Shown here: one piece after another, positions 30,690 through 39,785 of the stretch
Position numbering within the stretch: the first letter of the stretch is position 1
Layout: each line of letters begins with the position of its first letter
Assembly: GCF_900187965.1 (NCBI RefSeq)
Contig: NZ_FZNL01000005.1
Coordinates: 186,001-250,000, forward strand
DNA: 64,000 nucleotides
Reading direction: 5' to 3'
Source: Flavobacterium sp. ov086
GTDB lineage: Bacteria; Bacteroidota; Bacteroidia; Flavobacteriales; Flavobacteriaceae
The notes under the pieces: generated by a model
Seen by the model: the letters and a program-made list of their open reading frames with translations, nothing else
The model's database searches: none
What the model was told of the DNA's origin: nothing
Program-made: the position numbers and the translations under genes

Positions 30690-32868
30690 TGTTGCTGATA
30701 TAAAGAAAACCTTTTTGCAAATTATTTCCTGATGAATTGTTTTTTTTGAAATTTATTACATAAAAATAAGAACCAGTTGGTAATTTTTTACTTTTTTGAA
30801 ATACTTCTCCGGCGTTTGCTTCCCCATAAAAATAATTCTCATTTATGCCATATTTAGCGGTGTGATAAACCAACTGGCCAAAACGATTATAAATCTCAAC
30901 AGTATTCTCAGGAAAGAATTCTATATTTTTTATAACAAAGTGATCATTTAAATCATTTCCGTCAATTGTAATTGAATTATAGATAACTAATTGACATGGA
31001 ATTATGGAAACCAAAACAGCAGATCTTTTTGTACTTTCACAATTGGTTTTAGAATCAAATATAGAAGCATAATAGGTAGAACCATTGGTAACAGGAGTAT
31101 TTTCTGAAAGAGGAATGACAGCATTTTCTGAATCATAAAAAATCATTGTGGTATTATTATCTCTCAAAGCCCGTATAAGTAATTCGTCATCTAAGCATAA
31201 TTCTTTCTTATAACTTGCTGGTAAAATATTCGCTGGATCTTCTAAAACGACATTAACTGTCAGACGATCTTTACTTTCGCATCCCGTTTGTAAATCAGTT
31301 TGTGCTGCGTAATAAGTAGTATTGGTTAATGCTGTTGACGTAATTAAAGCATTCGTATCTGTTAGGTTTTTAAACCATTTTATCCCATTGCCTTTTACGT
31401 CTATATCACTAATTGTTGGTTTGTTAATTGTACAGAAATACTGCATTGCATTGCCGATTGGAGCCGGAAGATTTGATACCGAAGCAGTAAAACCGATTCG
31501 TTTACCTGAACAACCATTATCGTATACAGCAGCATAATATGTCGTTTTGTCGACCAAAACGGTTGAGACTGTTAATTCTTCTGTTGATGTTAAAGAACTA
31601 TACCATTTTAGATTTTGAGCACCAACATTTATAGTTCCAATTGTTGCATTTTGATTGCAGAAATTTTGGTCTGGATCTAAAATAGGTTCTAAAATAGGAT
31701 TATTATTGATTAAAATGGTTTTACTCAAATTAAAGGTACATCCGCTTTCACTCGTGGCTGTTAGATTTACATTATATTGTCCGGAATTTGTATAAATGTG
31801 TTTTGGGGTCTTTTCAATTGAAGTTGATCCATCACCAAAATCCCAATTCCATTTTACATTAGGTTCATTTGTAACAGTTTGATTTTCAAAAATTAGTGGA
31901 TTTAACTCAATTTGAGCTATATTACAAGACGTTTTTGCTTCAAATAAAGGTGTAATTTTTGTTGGTTTTGTTAGTATGATCTCAATTTTTGATTCACAAA
32001 GATTGGAATTACTAAAAGCGGTCATCGTACATTCAAAAATTGCGCCCTCAGGATAATCTGCCAAGGCTAAAGATGTTGTTGATGAATTCGTACCAACTGG
32101 TTGTCCCAAATAAGTCCAAAGATATTTGCTGAATCCATATGGAGCGATTAAATCAAAACTTAGGTCATTTGCACATGCTTTTAAATTGGCTTTTAATTTA
32201 GTGCACTTCGCTGAAATATAAGCATAGCCAAAGTGCTCATGCAAAGCACAATCTTTTGTAGTGAATTCGATTTTTACGGTCGTTCCAATATAAGCGGATA
32301 AATTCAGACCAACTGTTTTCCAATTAGTCCATTTTACGATCCTTACATTGTGTGTTTTTGGATCTATATATTCACAAGTATTAAAATTTTGCTCAGGCTG
32401 ACCAGCATAAACTTTATAATCTCCGCATAAAGGATCAATAATTTTGCCATCAACATCTGTAATTGCAACACTAAATTGAGGTTGTTCCTTAGGGAGATGA
32501 TCAGGGTCCTCAACGACGATTGCATATTTGTATAAAAAAATGCTATTCTCTGGTGTGACATTCATTGAATAAACTAGGACTTCTGCCTCAGAACGCACGG
32601 ACTCATTTCCTAGTTTTGCCGAAAAAGTTTCCCCAGGCGGTATTGTAACAAGCATATCACAAGTCCTTGGATCTAATGTGGGTTCAGTTATAATTGTATG
32701 TCTGAATTGTTTAAAACCTTTGTCTCTTTTGGGGCGAGAGTACGTACCACTATAACCTTCCCAACCAGAAAAAGTTCCTTCTGAAAAATCTGAATTATAG
32801 CATTCAGACTGACTGAATCCTAAATTTACAAATAGTATAAAAAGTAAAAAGAAGTTTTTGTTTAGCAT
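30682..32868 (-). CDS. T9SS cargo protein with PKD and type B C-terminal sorting domain
   Basis: A 728-aa secreted protein. Signal peptide is residues 1-19 (MLNKNFFLLFILFVNLGFS). An N-terminal ~210-residue beta domain is followed by Ig-like segments, a PKD domain (WDFGDGSTSIEKTPKHIYTN), further Ig-like repeats with Cys pairs (ATYYAA-like strands), and the gliding-motility-associated type B sorting domain (DGNDLNDHFVIKNIEFFPEN, VEIYNRFGQLVY, LPTGSYFYVI, KGFLYIS at the very end). It would be exported by T9SS to the surface, with the downstream PorP/SprF partner. Possibly an adhesin; the ligand is unknown. Confidence 0.93.
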   Translation of the reverse strand: MLNKNFFLLFILFVNLGFSQSECYNSDFSEGTFSGWEGYSGTYSRPKRDKGFKQFRHTIITEPTLDPRTCDMLVTIPPGETFSAKLGNESVRSEAEVLVYSMNVTPENSIFLYKYAIVVEDPDHLPKEQPQFSVAITDVDGKIIDPLCGDYKVYAGQPEQNFNTCEYIDPKTHNVRIVKWTNWKTVGLNLSAYIGTTVKIEFTTKDCALHEHFGYAYISAKCTKLKANLKACANDLSFDLIAPYGFSKYLWTYLGQPVGTNSSTTSLALADYPEGAIFECTMTAFSNSNLCESKIEIILTKPTKITPLFEAKTSCNIAQIELNPLIFENQTVTNEPNVKWNWDFGDGSTSIEKTPKHIYTNSGQYNVNLTATSESGCTFNLSKTILINNNPILEPILDPDQNFCNQNATIGTINVGAQNLKWYSSLTSTEELTVSTVLVDKTTYYAAVYDNGCSGKRIGFTASVSNLPAPIGNAMQYFCTINKPTISDIDVKGNGIKWFKNLTDTNALITSTALTNTTYYAAQTDLQTGCESKDRLTVNVVLEDPANILPASYKKELCLDDELLIRALRDNNTTMIFYDSENAVIPLSENTPVTNGSTYYASIFDSKTNCESTKRSAVLVSIIPCQLVIYNSITIDGNDLNDHFVIKNIEFFPENTVEIYNRFGQLVYHTAKYGINENYFYGEANAGEVFQKSKKLPTGSYFYVINFKKNNSSGNNLQKGFLYISNNE

Positions 32869-32929
32869 ATATCTTACTAATTTATGAAAAATAGAAAGAT
32901 ATATTAAGATAAGTAAGAATTATTTTAAA

Positions 32930-33793
32930 TTAAATCAGTTCTTCAACATGTTTCTTAATGTTTTCCGAGATTTTCTTTGTAGGCAAATCATTCTCATCAT
33001 TTCCAAACGGATCTTCAATTTCTTCGGCAATAAGTTCTAAACTTGCTAGTACATAAAAAATGAATACCACTACAGGCGCCACCAAATATCCTAAACTAAC
33101 AGAATAACCAAAAGGTAATGTCATAGTATAAAAGAAAATAAATTTTTTTATAAAAGCACTGTAAGAGTAGGGAATAGGCGTGTTTTTTATTCGCTCACAA
33201 GCACCACAAATATCTGTAAAAGCTTGTAGTTCGTCGTTTAAAATGATGAGCTGCTCTCCGGTAATTTTTTTGGCATCATACAAATCATTGATTTTATGAA
33301 ACATCATTCGTTTTACCTGATTTGGCTTGTGTTTATGATGGTCAATTTCTAGATCTACATCTTCAAAAAGCTGTTTACTGGTGTCATCGTCATGAAGATG
33401 TTTGTGCAGAACTGAAGCATAAGCGGGAATGAATTTTCTGAAGAATTTTCGATCATTTTCATCCTTTAACATTGCCGAGAGTTTAATTGCAAGATTGCGG
33501 CTATTGTTTACAAGACCACCCCATAATTTGCGCCCTTCCCACCAACGATCATAAGCTGTATTGGTTCTAAAAACAAGTAATAATGAAATCACAAAACCTA
33601 ACATTCCGTGCATTATAGGAATATTATGGATATAATCATTTTTTCCAACTTTGAAATAGGAAACTTCAATATAACCAATAAGCGAAGAATAAATCCCGAT
33701 AGCAATCATTATCGGAAACAACTTTCTAACTGTGTCTGATTTATGAAAATGAAAAATAAAAGTAAACCAATCTTTGGTATTATATGAGATCAT
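32930..33793 (-). CDS. Bestrophin-family (UPF0187) anion channel
   Basis: A 287-aa inner-membrane protein of the bestrophin/RFP-TM family, which form pentameric chloride-permeable channels. Landmarks are four hydrophobic helices, FRTNTAYDRWWEGRKLWGGLVNNSRN near residue 80, and the C-terminal IEDPFGNDENDLP. The neighbouring fragment at 29531-29735 is a broken copy of its 3' end. The gap to the RND-operon TolC gene upstream is 27 bp, so read-through from the efflux operon is possible. Confidence 0.9.
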   Translation of the reverse strand: MISYNTKDWFTFIFHFHKSDTVRKLFPIMIAIGIYSSLIGYIEVSYFKVGKNDYIHNIPIMHGMLGFVISLLLVFRTNTAYDRWWEGRKLWGGLVNNSRNLAIKLSAMLKDENDRKFFRKFIPAYASVLHKHLHDDDTSKQLFEDVDLEIDHHKHKPNQVKRMMFHKINDLYDAKKITGEQLIILNDELQAFTDICGACERIKNTPIPYSYSAFIKKFIFFYTMTLPFGYSVSLGYLVAPVVVFIFYVLASLELIAEEIEDPFGNDENDLPTKKISENIKKHVEELI

Positions 33794-33820
33794 TTATATT
33801 TGTTTTGAAACAAATTTACT

Positions 33821-35128
33821 TTAAAAATTAATATTTCCAGCTAATTCTTTTAGTGCAATTTCAGATAATTTTGCTTCATATTGTGCATTGCTGTAACGTA
33901 CTTTTGCATTAACATAATTCAACTGGGCCGTTCTAAAATCAAGTGTTGTAATGGTTCCAATTCTAAATTTGTCTAAAGTAATGTCTAGATTTTGTTTTGC
34001 AATCGCCTCGTTATCTTCTTCTAAACCAATTAATTCAAGATTGGTTAAATACGTCTGAAAAGCAGTACTCAATTGTGTGTTTAAAATCATGTTTTGCTGT
34101 TCGATTGCAATTTGAGAATTCTCGATTTGCAGTTTAGCAACCTTTTCATTTCGATGCTGATTAAAACCATCAAAGATGTTTAAACTTGCATTAAAACCAT
34201 AATTAAAACCTTTTGAAGATGCTGAACTTGTAAAACCTAAACTAGACTGGCTTTCTACAAAATTATAACCCGAAGTCAGATTTACAACAGGATATCGATC
34301 TGCTTTTATTTGTTTAAGCTGTAATTCGGCAATTCGTTTGTTGATGATTTGCGATTCTAAAGCCGGATTTTGTTTCTGTGCTAAATCCATTAAATCTGCC
34401 AAAACTAATTTATCATCTACTTTAACCAAATCAGTTACGGTAAAATCTATTTTAGCATCACGCGCTAAATATTGATTCAATAAAATTTTAGCATTAGCGT
34501 AAGATTCTTTTTGTCTTAAAAAAGCAACCTGATCAGAGTTTAAATCTACCTGAGCATTTAAAACCTCTAATTTTGAAGCTTTCCCGATGCTGAAACGATT
34601 TTGTGCCAATGTTAATCTTTGTTTAGAAATTACAATTGTAGTATCTAAAGCTGATAATTGATGCTGTTGCTGCACTAAGTCATAATAAGCTGAATTTACC
34701 TGACCAATTTTCACCAAAATGGTTCTTTTTAATTCAGAATCTCCTAATCTTTGAAGTTCTTTTAACTGGTCTAATTTTGCGAACATTTTCATACCATCAA
34801 AAACCGTCCAGCCTAAACTTACGCCATAATTTAAGTTATTATTTTTGGCATTGTTTAATTGTGTTGAAGTTCCGTCCTGACGAGTTTGAGACGAGTTTGT
34901 AACACTGTTATTGTCTGTGATAGATGCAGTAGCGGTTGGCAACATCCCAGCGTTTCCAACGGTTACATTGGTTTCGCTTATTTTGGTGTTATTCTTGGCA
35001 ATCTTAATTTCAAAATTATTCTCCAAAGCTATTTTCATAGCATCTTCAATAGTCAGAACTTCTTGTGCATTTGTCTTTGCAAAACACAGGAATAAAACTA
35101 AACTGCTAAATAAAATTTTAATATTCAT
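33821..35128 (-). CDS. TolC-family outer-membrane efflux protein
   Basis: A 435-aa outer-membrane factor with signal peptide (MNIKILFSSLVLFLCFAKTNA) and the duplicated OEP halves: long helical stretches (AMKIALENNFEIKIAKNNTKI) and beta strands around TASITDNNSV and VNLTSGYNF. It trimerises to form the exit duct of the RND pump encoded just upstream. It follows the permease gene by 59 bp on the same strand. Confidence 0.93.
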   Translation of the reverse strand: MNIKILFSSLVLFLCFAKTNAQEVLTIEDAMKIALENNFEIKIAKNNTKISETNVTVGNAGMLPTATASITDNNSVTNSSQTRQDGTSTQLNNAKNNNLNYGVSLGWTVFDGMKMFAKLDQLKELQRLGDSELKRTILVKIGQVNSAYYDLVQQQHQLSALDTTIVISKQRLTLAQNRFSIGKASKLEVLNAQVDLNSDQVAFLRQKESYANAKILLNQYLARDAKIDFTVTDLVKVDDKLVLADLMDLAQKQNPALESQIINKRIAELQLKQIKADRYPVVNLTSGYNFVESQSSLGFTSSASSKGFNYGFNASLNIFDGFNQHRNEKVAKLQIENSQIAIEQQNMILNTQLSTAFQTYLTNLELIGLEEDNEAIAKQNLDITLDKFRIGTITTLDFRTAQLNYVNAKVRYSNAQYEAKLSEIALKELAGNINF

Positions 35129-35187
35129 ATTGTTTTTCTTTTACTGCAAATTCAAAGGCTAACCTGTAAATTTGCAGTTAATAATTT

Positions 35188-38100
35188 TTATTTACTTTCT
35201 CTTTCGTATTCGTCAATATGATCAAACTCCGGATAGTGTTTTCTGGCTTTAGACCACATAAAATAAATAGCCGGAATTACAAATAGGGTCAATGCCAATG
35301 AGAAAATAGTTCCTCCAACAATTACAACTCCCATTCCAATTCTACTGGTAGATGCAGCTCCAAGTGACATTGCAATTGGTAAAGCTCCTAATGCAATTGC
35401 TAAACTCGTCATCAGGATAGGACGTAAACGTGCTTCTGATGCTTCGAGAATTGCTTCTAATTTTGGTTTTCCCTGTTCTCGTAACTGGTTCGCAAATTCG
35501 ACGATCAAAATACCATTTTTGGTTACCAGACCAATAAGCATTACGGTACCAATCTGACTGAAAATATTCCAGGTTTGATTGAATAACCATAACGAAAATA
35601 AAGCTCCCGCAACAGCCATTGGTACTGTTAAGATGATAATAAACGGATCAATAAAGCTCTCAAACTGTGCTGCCAGAATCAAAAAGATTAATAACAATGC
35701 CAATCCAAAGGCGAAAGAAGTATTGGAACTACTTTCGACAAAATCTCTCGATTCGCCACTTAAATCCGTAGTGAAGCTTTCATTTAAGACTTTAGCTTTG
35801 ATTCTGTCCATTTCCTGAATACCATCGCTGATACTTTTACCCGGCGCTAAACCAGCAGAAACAGTCGCAGACATATAACGGTTGTTGTGATACAATTGTG
35901 GTGGATTACTTTGTTCTTCTACTTTTACAACGTTGTCCATTTGAATTAATTCACCCTTTCTGTTTTTTACAAACATCGAAGTTAAATCCAAAGGTTTAGA
36001 TCTGTCTTTTTGGTCAAATTGCCCAATAACCTGATATTGTTTTCCGTTTTTAATGAAATACCCAAAACGTTGTCCGCTCAAAGAAAGCTGCAAAGTCTGA
36101 GCGATATCGATGATAGAAATCCCTAAACTTTCGGCTTTTTCACGGTCGATACTTACATTGATTTCCGGTTTATTGAATTTTAAATTAACATCGGTAATCG
36201 AGAAAACATCACTTTTACCAACTTCATCCATAAATACAGGGATTTTTTCTCTTAATTTCTCAAAATTCGGAGCCTGAATGATATATTGAATCGGTAGACC
36301 ACCACGTCTGTTTACGGCAATTGTAGGCTGCTGAATAACAGATGTTTTAGCATCCGGATATTTTTTTGTCATTTTTGTTAACTGATCGGCAATGTCTTTT
36401 TGAGATCGCTTTCTTTCATCAGGTTCTTTTAGCGAAAGCCTGATAAAACCTGTATTGGTTGCCGAAGCTCCAAAACCTGGCGCAGTAATTACCAAACTCA
36501 CTTTTTTCTCGGGAATAGAATCGTCTACCAATCTTGCAATTTCCTGCATGAAACGATCTGTATATTCATATGATGAACCTTCAGGCATAGTCATACGCAT
36601 GGTTACGGAACTACGATCGTCATAAGGAGCAGTTTCTTTTGGAAGAATAGTAAAAAACAAATAAATTAATCCAAAACAAGCTATTAAAATAGGGAAACTG
36701 ATCCATTTTTTCTCCATGAAACGCCCTAAAGCTTCGGCGTAGCCGCTATTTAATTTTTCGAAAAATGGCTCGGTTCTAACATAGAATTTTGATTTTTTCT
36801 GTTCGCCGCCTTTCATTAAATAAGCATTCAACATTGGCGTTAAAGTAAGGGATACAAAGGCTGAAATTAATACCGCGGCACCAATTACAACTCCAAATTC
36901 CCTAAAGAGTCGACCAACGAATCCTTCTAAGAAAATTACCGGTAAAAATACTGCTGCAAGTGTAACAGAAATCGAAATTACAGCATAGAAAATTTCATTA
37001 GATCCTTTGATTGCCGCTTCAATTGGCGACATTCCTTCTTCGACTTTCTTAAAGATATTTTCGGTTACAACAATACCATCATCAACCACCAGACCTGTTG
37101 CCAAAACAATAGCCAATAAGGTTAATACGTTGATCGAAAACCCGAAAAGCCACATAATAAAAAATGTCGCAATTAACGAAACCGGAATATCAATTAAAGG
37201 TCTGAACGCAATTGCCCAGTCTCTAAAAAACAAGTAAATAATGATAATTACCAGAATAATAGAAATTCCTAAAGTCTCAGCAACTTCCAGTACTGATTTC
37301 TTTACGAAAATAGTATTATCAAGTGCAATATTCAGTTTTATATCTTTTGGAAGATCTTTCTTTAAGGCTTCGTATTTTTTATAGAATTCAGCCGAAATAT
37401 CTAAGTAATTGGCTCCGGGCATTGGAACAATTGCCAAACCAATCATTGGTAATCCGGATTGACTTAGTTTTGTTTCGATGTTTTCAGGACCTAATTCTGC
37501 ACCACCAACATCACTTAAACGAACAATTTTATCTCCATCAGTACGAATAATAATATTGTTGAATTCTTCTGGTTTAGAAAGGTTTCCAACTGTTTTTACG
37601 GTAAGTTCTGTATTGTTTCCCGTTAGTTTTCCAGATGGTAATTCGACATTTTGAGCATTAAGCGCATCGCGAACATCAGACACCGTACAGCCGTAGGCCG
37701 TTAGTTTTACAGGATCAATCCATAAACGCATGGCATAACGTTTTTGTCCCCAAATTTGAACACCACTAACACCCGGAATTGTTTCTAATCGCTGCGAAAT
37801 AACATTCTCTGCATAATCACTCAATTCAAGCGCGCTACGGCTGTCACTTTGAACTGTCATAGAGATAATTGCATCACTATCAGCATCCGCTTTTGATACA
37901 ACAGGCGGAGCATCTATGTCTTGTGGTAAACTTCTAATAGCTTGCGATACCTTGTCACGAACATCATTTGCCGCTTCTTCAAGGTCTTTGTCTAAGTTAA
38001 ATTCGATCGTAATATTACTGCTTCCCTGATTACTTGACGACGTTATATTTCTAATTCCGTCAATTGCATTTACTGCTTTTTCAAGAGGTTCCGTAATTTG

Positions 38101-38283
38101 TGATTCAATAATATCGGCATTTGCTCCCGTGTAGTTTGTTCGAATTGAAACCTGTGCCGGATCAATCGAAGGGAATTCTCGAACACCCAAAAAGGTATAA
38201 CCAATGAAACCGAATAAAATAATCAAAAGATTCAGTACAATGGTTAAAACAGGTCTTCTTATACTTGTGGTTGATAAACTCAT
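35188..38283 (-). CDS. RND-family multidrug efflux permease
   Basis: A 1031-aa inner-membrane antiporter of the hydrophobe/amphiphile RND class (AcrB-like): twelve membrane helices and two large periplasmic loops. The proton-relay Asp pair is in ATGLVVDDGIVVTENI in helix 4. Internal symmetry is visible, with a second copy of the helix pattern from about residue 850 (GLVTKNGILIVEFANQL). It starts MSLSTTSIRRPVLTIVLNLL. It lies between its adaptor and TolC genes. The substrate range cannot be told from sequence. Confidence 0.96.
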   Translation of the reverse strand: MSLSTTSIRRPVLTIVLNLLIILFGFIGYTFLGVREFPSIDPAQVSIRTNYTGANADIIESQITEPLEKAVNAIDGIRNITSSSNQGSSNITIEFNLDKDLEEAANDVRDKVSQAIRSLPQDIDAPPVVSKADADSDAIISMTVQSDSRSALELSDYAENVISQRLETIPGVSGVQIWGQKRYAMRLWIDPVKLTAYGCTVSDVRDALNAQNVELPSGKLTGNNTELTVKTVGNLSKPEEFNNIIIRTDGDKIVRLSDVGGAELGPENIETKLSQSGLPMIGLAIVPMPGANYLDISAEFYKKYEALKKDLPKDIKLNIALDNTIFVKKSVLEVAETLGISIILVIIIIYLFFRDWAIAFRPLIDIPVSLIATFFIMWLFGFSINVLTLLAIVLATGLVVDDGIVVTENIFKKVEEGMSPIEAAIKGSNEIFYAVISISVTLAAVFLPVIFLEGFVGRLFREFGVVIGAAVLISAFVSLTLTPMLNAYLMKGGEQKKSKFYVRTEPFFEKLNSGYAEALGRFMEKKWISFPILIACFGLIYLFFTILPKETAPYDDRSSVTMRMTMPEGSSYEYTDRFMQEIARLVDDSIPEKKVSLVITAPGFGASATNTGFIRLSLKEPDERKRSQKDIADQLTKMTKKYPDAKTSVIQQPTIAVNRRGGLPIQYIIQAPNFEKLREKIPVFMDEVGKSDVFSITDVNLKFNKPEINVSIDREKAESLGISIIDIAQTLQLSLSGQRFGYFIKNGKQYQVIGQFDQKDRSKPLDLTSMFVKNRKGELIQMDNVVKVEEQSNPPQLYHNNRYMSATVSAGLAPGKSISDGIQEMDRIKAKVLNESFTTDLSGESRDFVESSSNTSFAFGLALLLIFLILAAQFESFIDPFIIILTVPMAVAGALFSLWLFNQTWNIFSQIGTVMLIGLVTKNGILIVEFANQLREQGKPKLEAILEASEARLRPILMTSLAIALGALPIAMSLGAASTSRIGMGVVIVGGTIFSLALTLFVIPAIYFMWSKARKHYPEFDHIDEYERESK

Positions 38284-38289
38284 TATGAT

Positions 38290-38365
38290 TTGGGATTTTA
38301 GATTTTAGAGTTCAGATATTAGATTTTAGAATAAAGAAAATAGATTTTCTAAACTCATAATTCAA
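38290..38365. repeat. TTAGATTTTAGA word repeats between adaptor and permease genes
   Basis: GATTTTAGA-type words recur four times (GGATTTTAGATTTTAGAG, ATTAGATTTTAGAA, ATAGATTTTCTAAA), partly in inverted form, in the short intra-operon spacer. The same word recurs at 46760-46800. Confidence 0.5.
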
Positions 38366-38384
38366 AAATCATTACTCAAAAGCT

Positions 38385-39446
38385 TTACTTTTTTACTATA
38401 ACTTTTATAGGGGCATCATTTTTTAATGACATAACACCGCTAGTAATTAGTGTGTCTCCGGCTTTTAATCCTGACAAAATCAAAATAGAAGCATCTGTTC
38501 TTGTAGTTGCGTCAACCTTAACTTCTTTGGCTTTGCCCATATTGGCGATATAAACTTTTTTACCATCTTGTATTGGCACAATAGCTTCTGACGGAACAAC
38601 GATTGCGTCTTTGATAATATTTAACGGCAGTTTTACATCTGCAAAAGTCCCTGGAAAAAGTTTTCCATCTATATTATCTGCTATGGCACGAACTTGTAAA
38701 GTACGTGTTGCTACTGCAACTTCCGGCTCTATAGCATAAATTTTTGCAGAATAAACCTTATCAGATCCTGAAACCGAAAAATCAATTGTAGCCCCTGATT
38801 TTACTTGTGAAGCATATTTTTCAGGGATTGAAAACGTAATTTTCAATTTTCCTGTATTGACTAATTTTGCTACTAAGATAGTGGGCGTAATATAAGTTCC
38901 CGGTGAGATAGAACGCAAACCAATTTTTCCTGAAAATGGTGCTTTAACAGATGTTTTGGCAATTTGAGCTCTAATTAACTGAGTTTGGGCTTTCATTGAA
39001 GCATAATCAGCATTTGCAACGTCAAATTCTTCCTGACTAATCGCTTCTTTTTGAAGTAATAATTTGGCTCTTCTTTCATTTTCTCCCGCCAAACCTTCTT
39101 TGGTTACAGCTTGTCTCAATTGTGCTTTTAATTCAATATCATTTACTTTAAATAGCACCTGACCTTTATTTACAAAACTTCCTTCTGTAAAGTAAATACC
39201 TTCAACAATTCCTGAAACTTCACTTCGGATTTCAATTTGTTCATTTGCTTCGACAGATCCGGATAAAGAAAGATTATTATCAAATGTAGAAGTGTTTACT
39301 ACAATTCCGGTTACAGTTGTAGGAGCATCTTTATCGCCAAATTTTTTAGATTCGTCGTTTTTATTTTTGTTTGATACCACTCGATAGGCAATAAATCCTC
39401 CCAGAACTATGATTAGAAGGGCGTAGATTAGGTTTTTTACTTTCAT
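38385..39446 (-). CDS. RND efflux periplasmic adaptor (membrane fusion protein)
   Basis: A 353-aa adaptor with an N-terminal membrane anchor (LIYALLIIVLGGFIAY) and no lipobox Cys. It has a biotinyl-lipoyl-like half motif (SGIVEGIYFTEGSFVNKGQVLFKV), a short helical hairpin, the second half (VKAPFSGKIGLRSISPGTYI) and a beta-barrel/C-terminal domain. It links permease and TolC. It is the first gene of the efflux operon; the 101-bp gap before the permease is filled with repeated TTAGATTTTAGA words. Confidence 0.94.
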   Translation of the reverse strand: MKVKNLIYALLIIVLGGFIAYRVVSNKNKNDESKKFGDKDAPTTVTGIVVNTSTFDNNLSLSGSVEANEQIEIRSEVSGIVEGIYFTEGSFVNKGQVLFKVNDIELKAQLRQAVTKEGLAGENERRAKLLLQKEAISQEEFDVANADYASMKAQTQLIRAQIAKTSVKAPFSGKIGLRSISPGTYITPTILVAKLVNTGKLKITFSIPEKYASQVKSGATIDFSVSGSDKVYSAKIYAIEPEVAVATRTLQVRAIADNIDGKLFPGTFADVKLPLNIIKDAIVVPSEAIVPIQDGKKVYIANMGKAKEVKVDATTRTDASILILSGLKAGDTLITSGVMSLKNDAPIKVIVKK

Positions 39447-39491
39447 AAAATAAAGGTGAATGTGTTTTTGGGTCTGTTTTTAGTAAGCTTA

Positions 39492-39499
39492 CAAATTTA
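39492..39499 (-). promoter_or_regulatory. -7 promoter element for the RND operon
   Basis: The minus strand reads TAAATTTG, a perfect TAnnTTTG match, with TTTG 17 bp further upstream as the -33 element. Transcription would start about 35-40 bp before the adaptor ATG. Confidence 0.6.
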
Positions 39500-39541
39500 A
39501 CTTTTTGAAGCGAAAACAAAAGAGCTTAGCTTTTATTTAAC

Positions 39542-39557
39542 ACTTGTATGTACAAGT
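39542..39557. promoter_or_regulatory. Inverted repeat upstream of the RND promoter
   Basis: ACTTGTA and TACAAGT flank a TG centre, a perfect 7-2-7 palindrome about 45 bp upstream of the -7 element. It has the look of a TetR- or MarR-type operator, though the position upstream of the promoter would also suit an activator. No regulator gene is adjacent. Confidence 0.4.
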
Positions 39558-39785
39558 TTTTTGATTAATCAATGACTTAGACTGTTTTGCTTAACAATGG
39601 TTTAATGTCGATGTGATTTTTTTTTTAAATAAATCATATTTAAAAAAAAGGTACAGTTAATTTCTTTCATAAAAAACAGTGAAAGTAGTGTAGTGATTGC
39701 AAATGATAAATGCTATAAGTTTTCTTATGCAGAACTTCTGTAATAATGCTTTTTGTTGTAAAATCTTTGCTTTACAACGGTTGAT

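Larger units (their letters stand above)
39447..39785. other. Spacer holding the efflux-operon promoter
   Basis: No gene is seen. It contains a promoter element at 39492-39499 (minus), an inverted repeat at 39542-39557, and an 8-bp hairpin GTTGTAAA/TTTACAAC at 39755-39778 just after the stop of the secreted protein gene. That hairpin has no T-run on the gene's strand. Confidence 0.55.
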
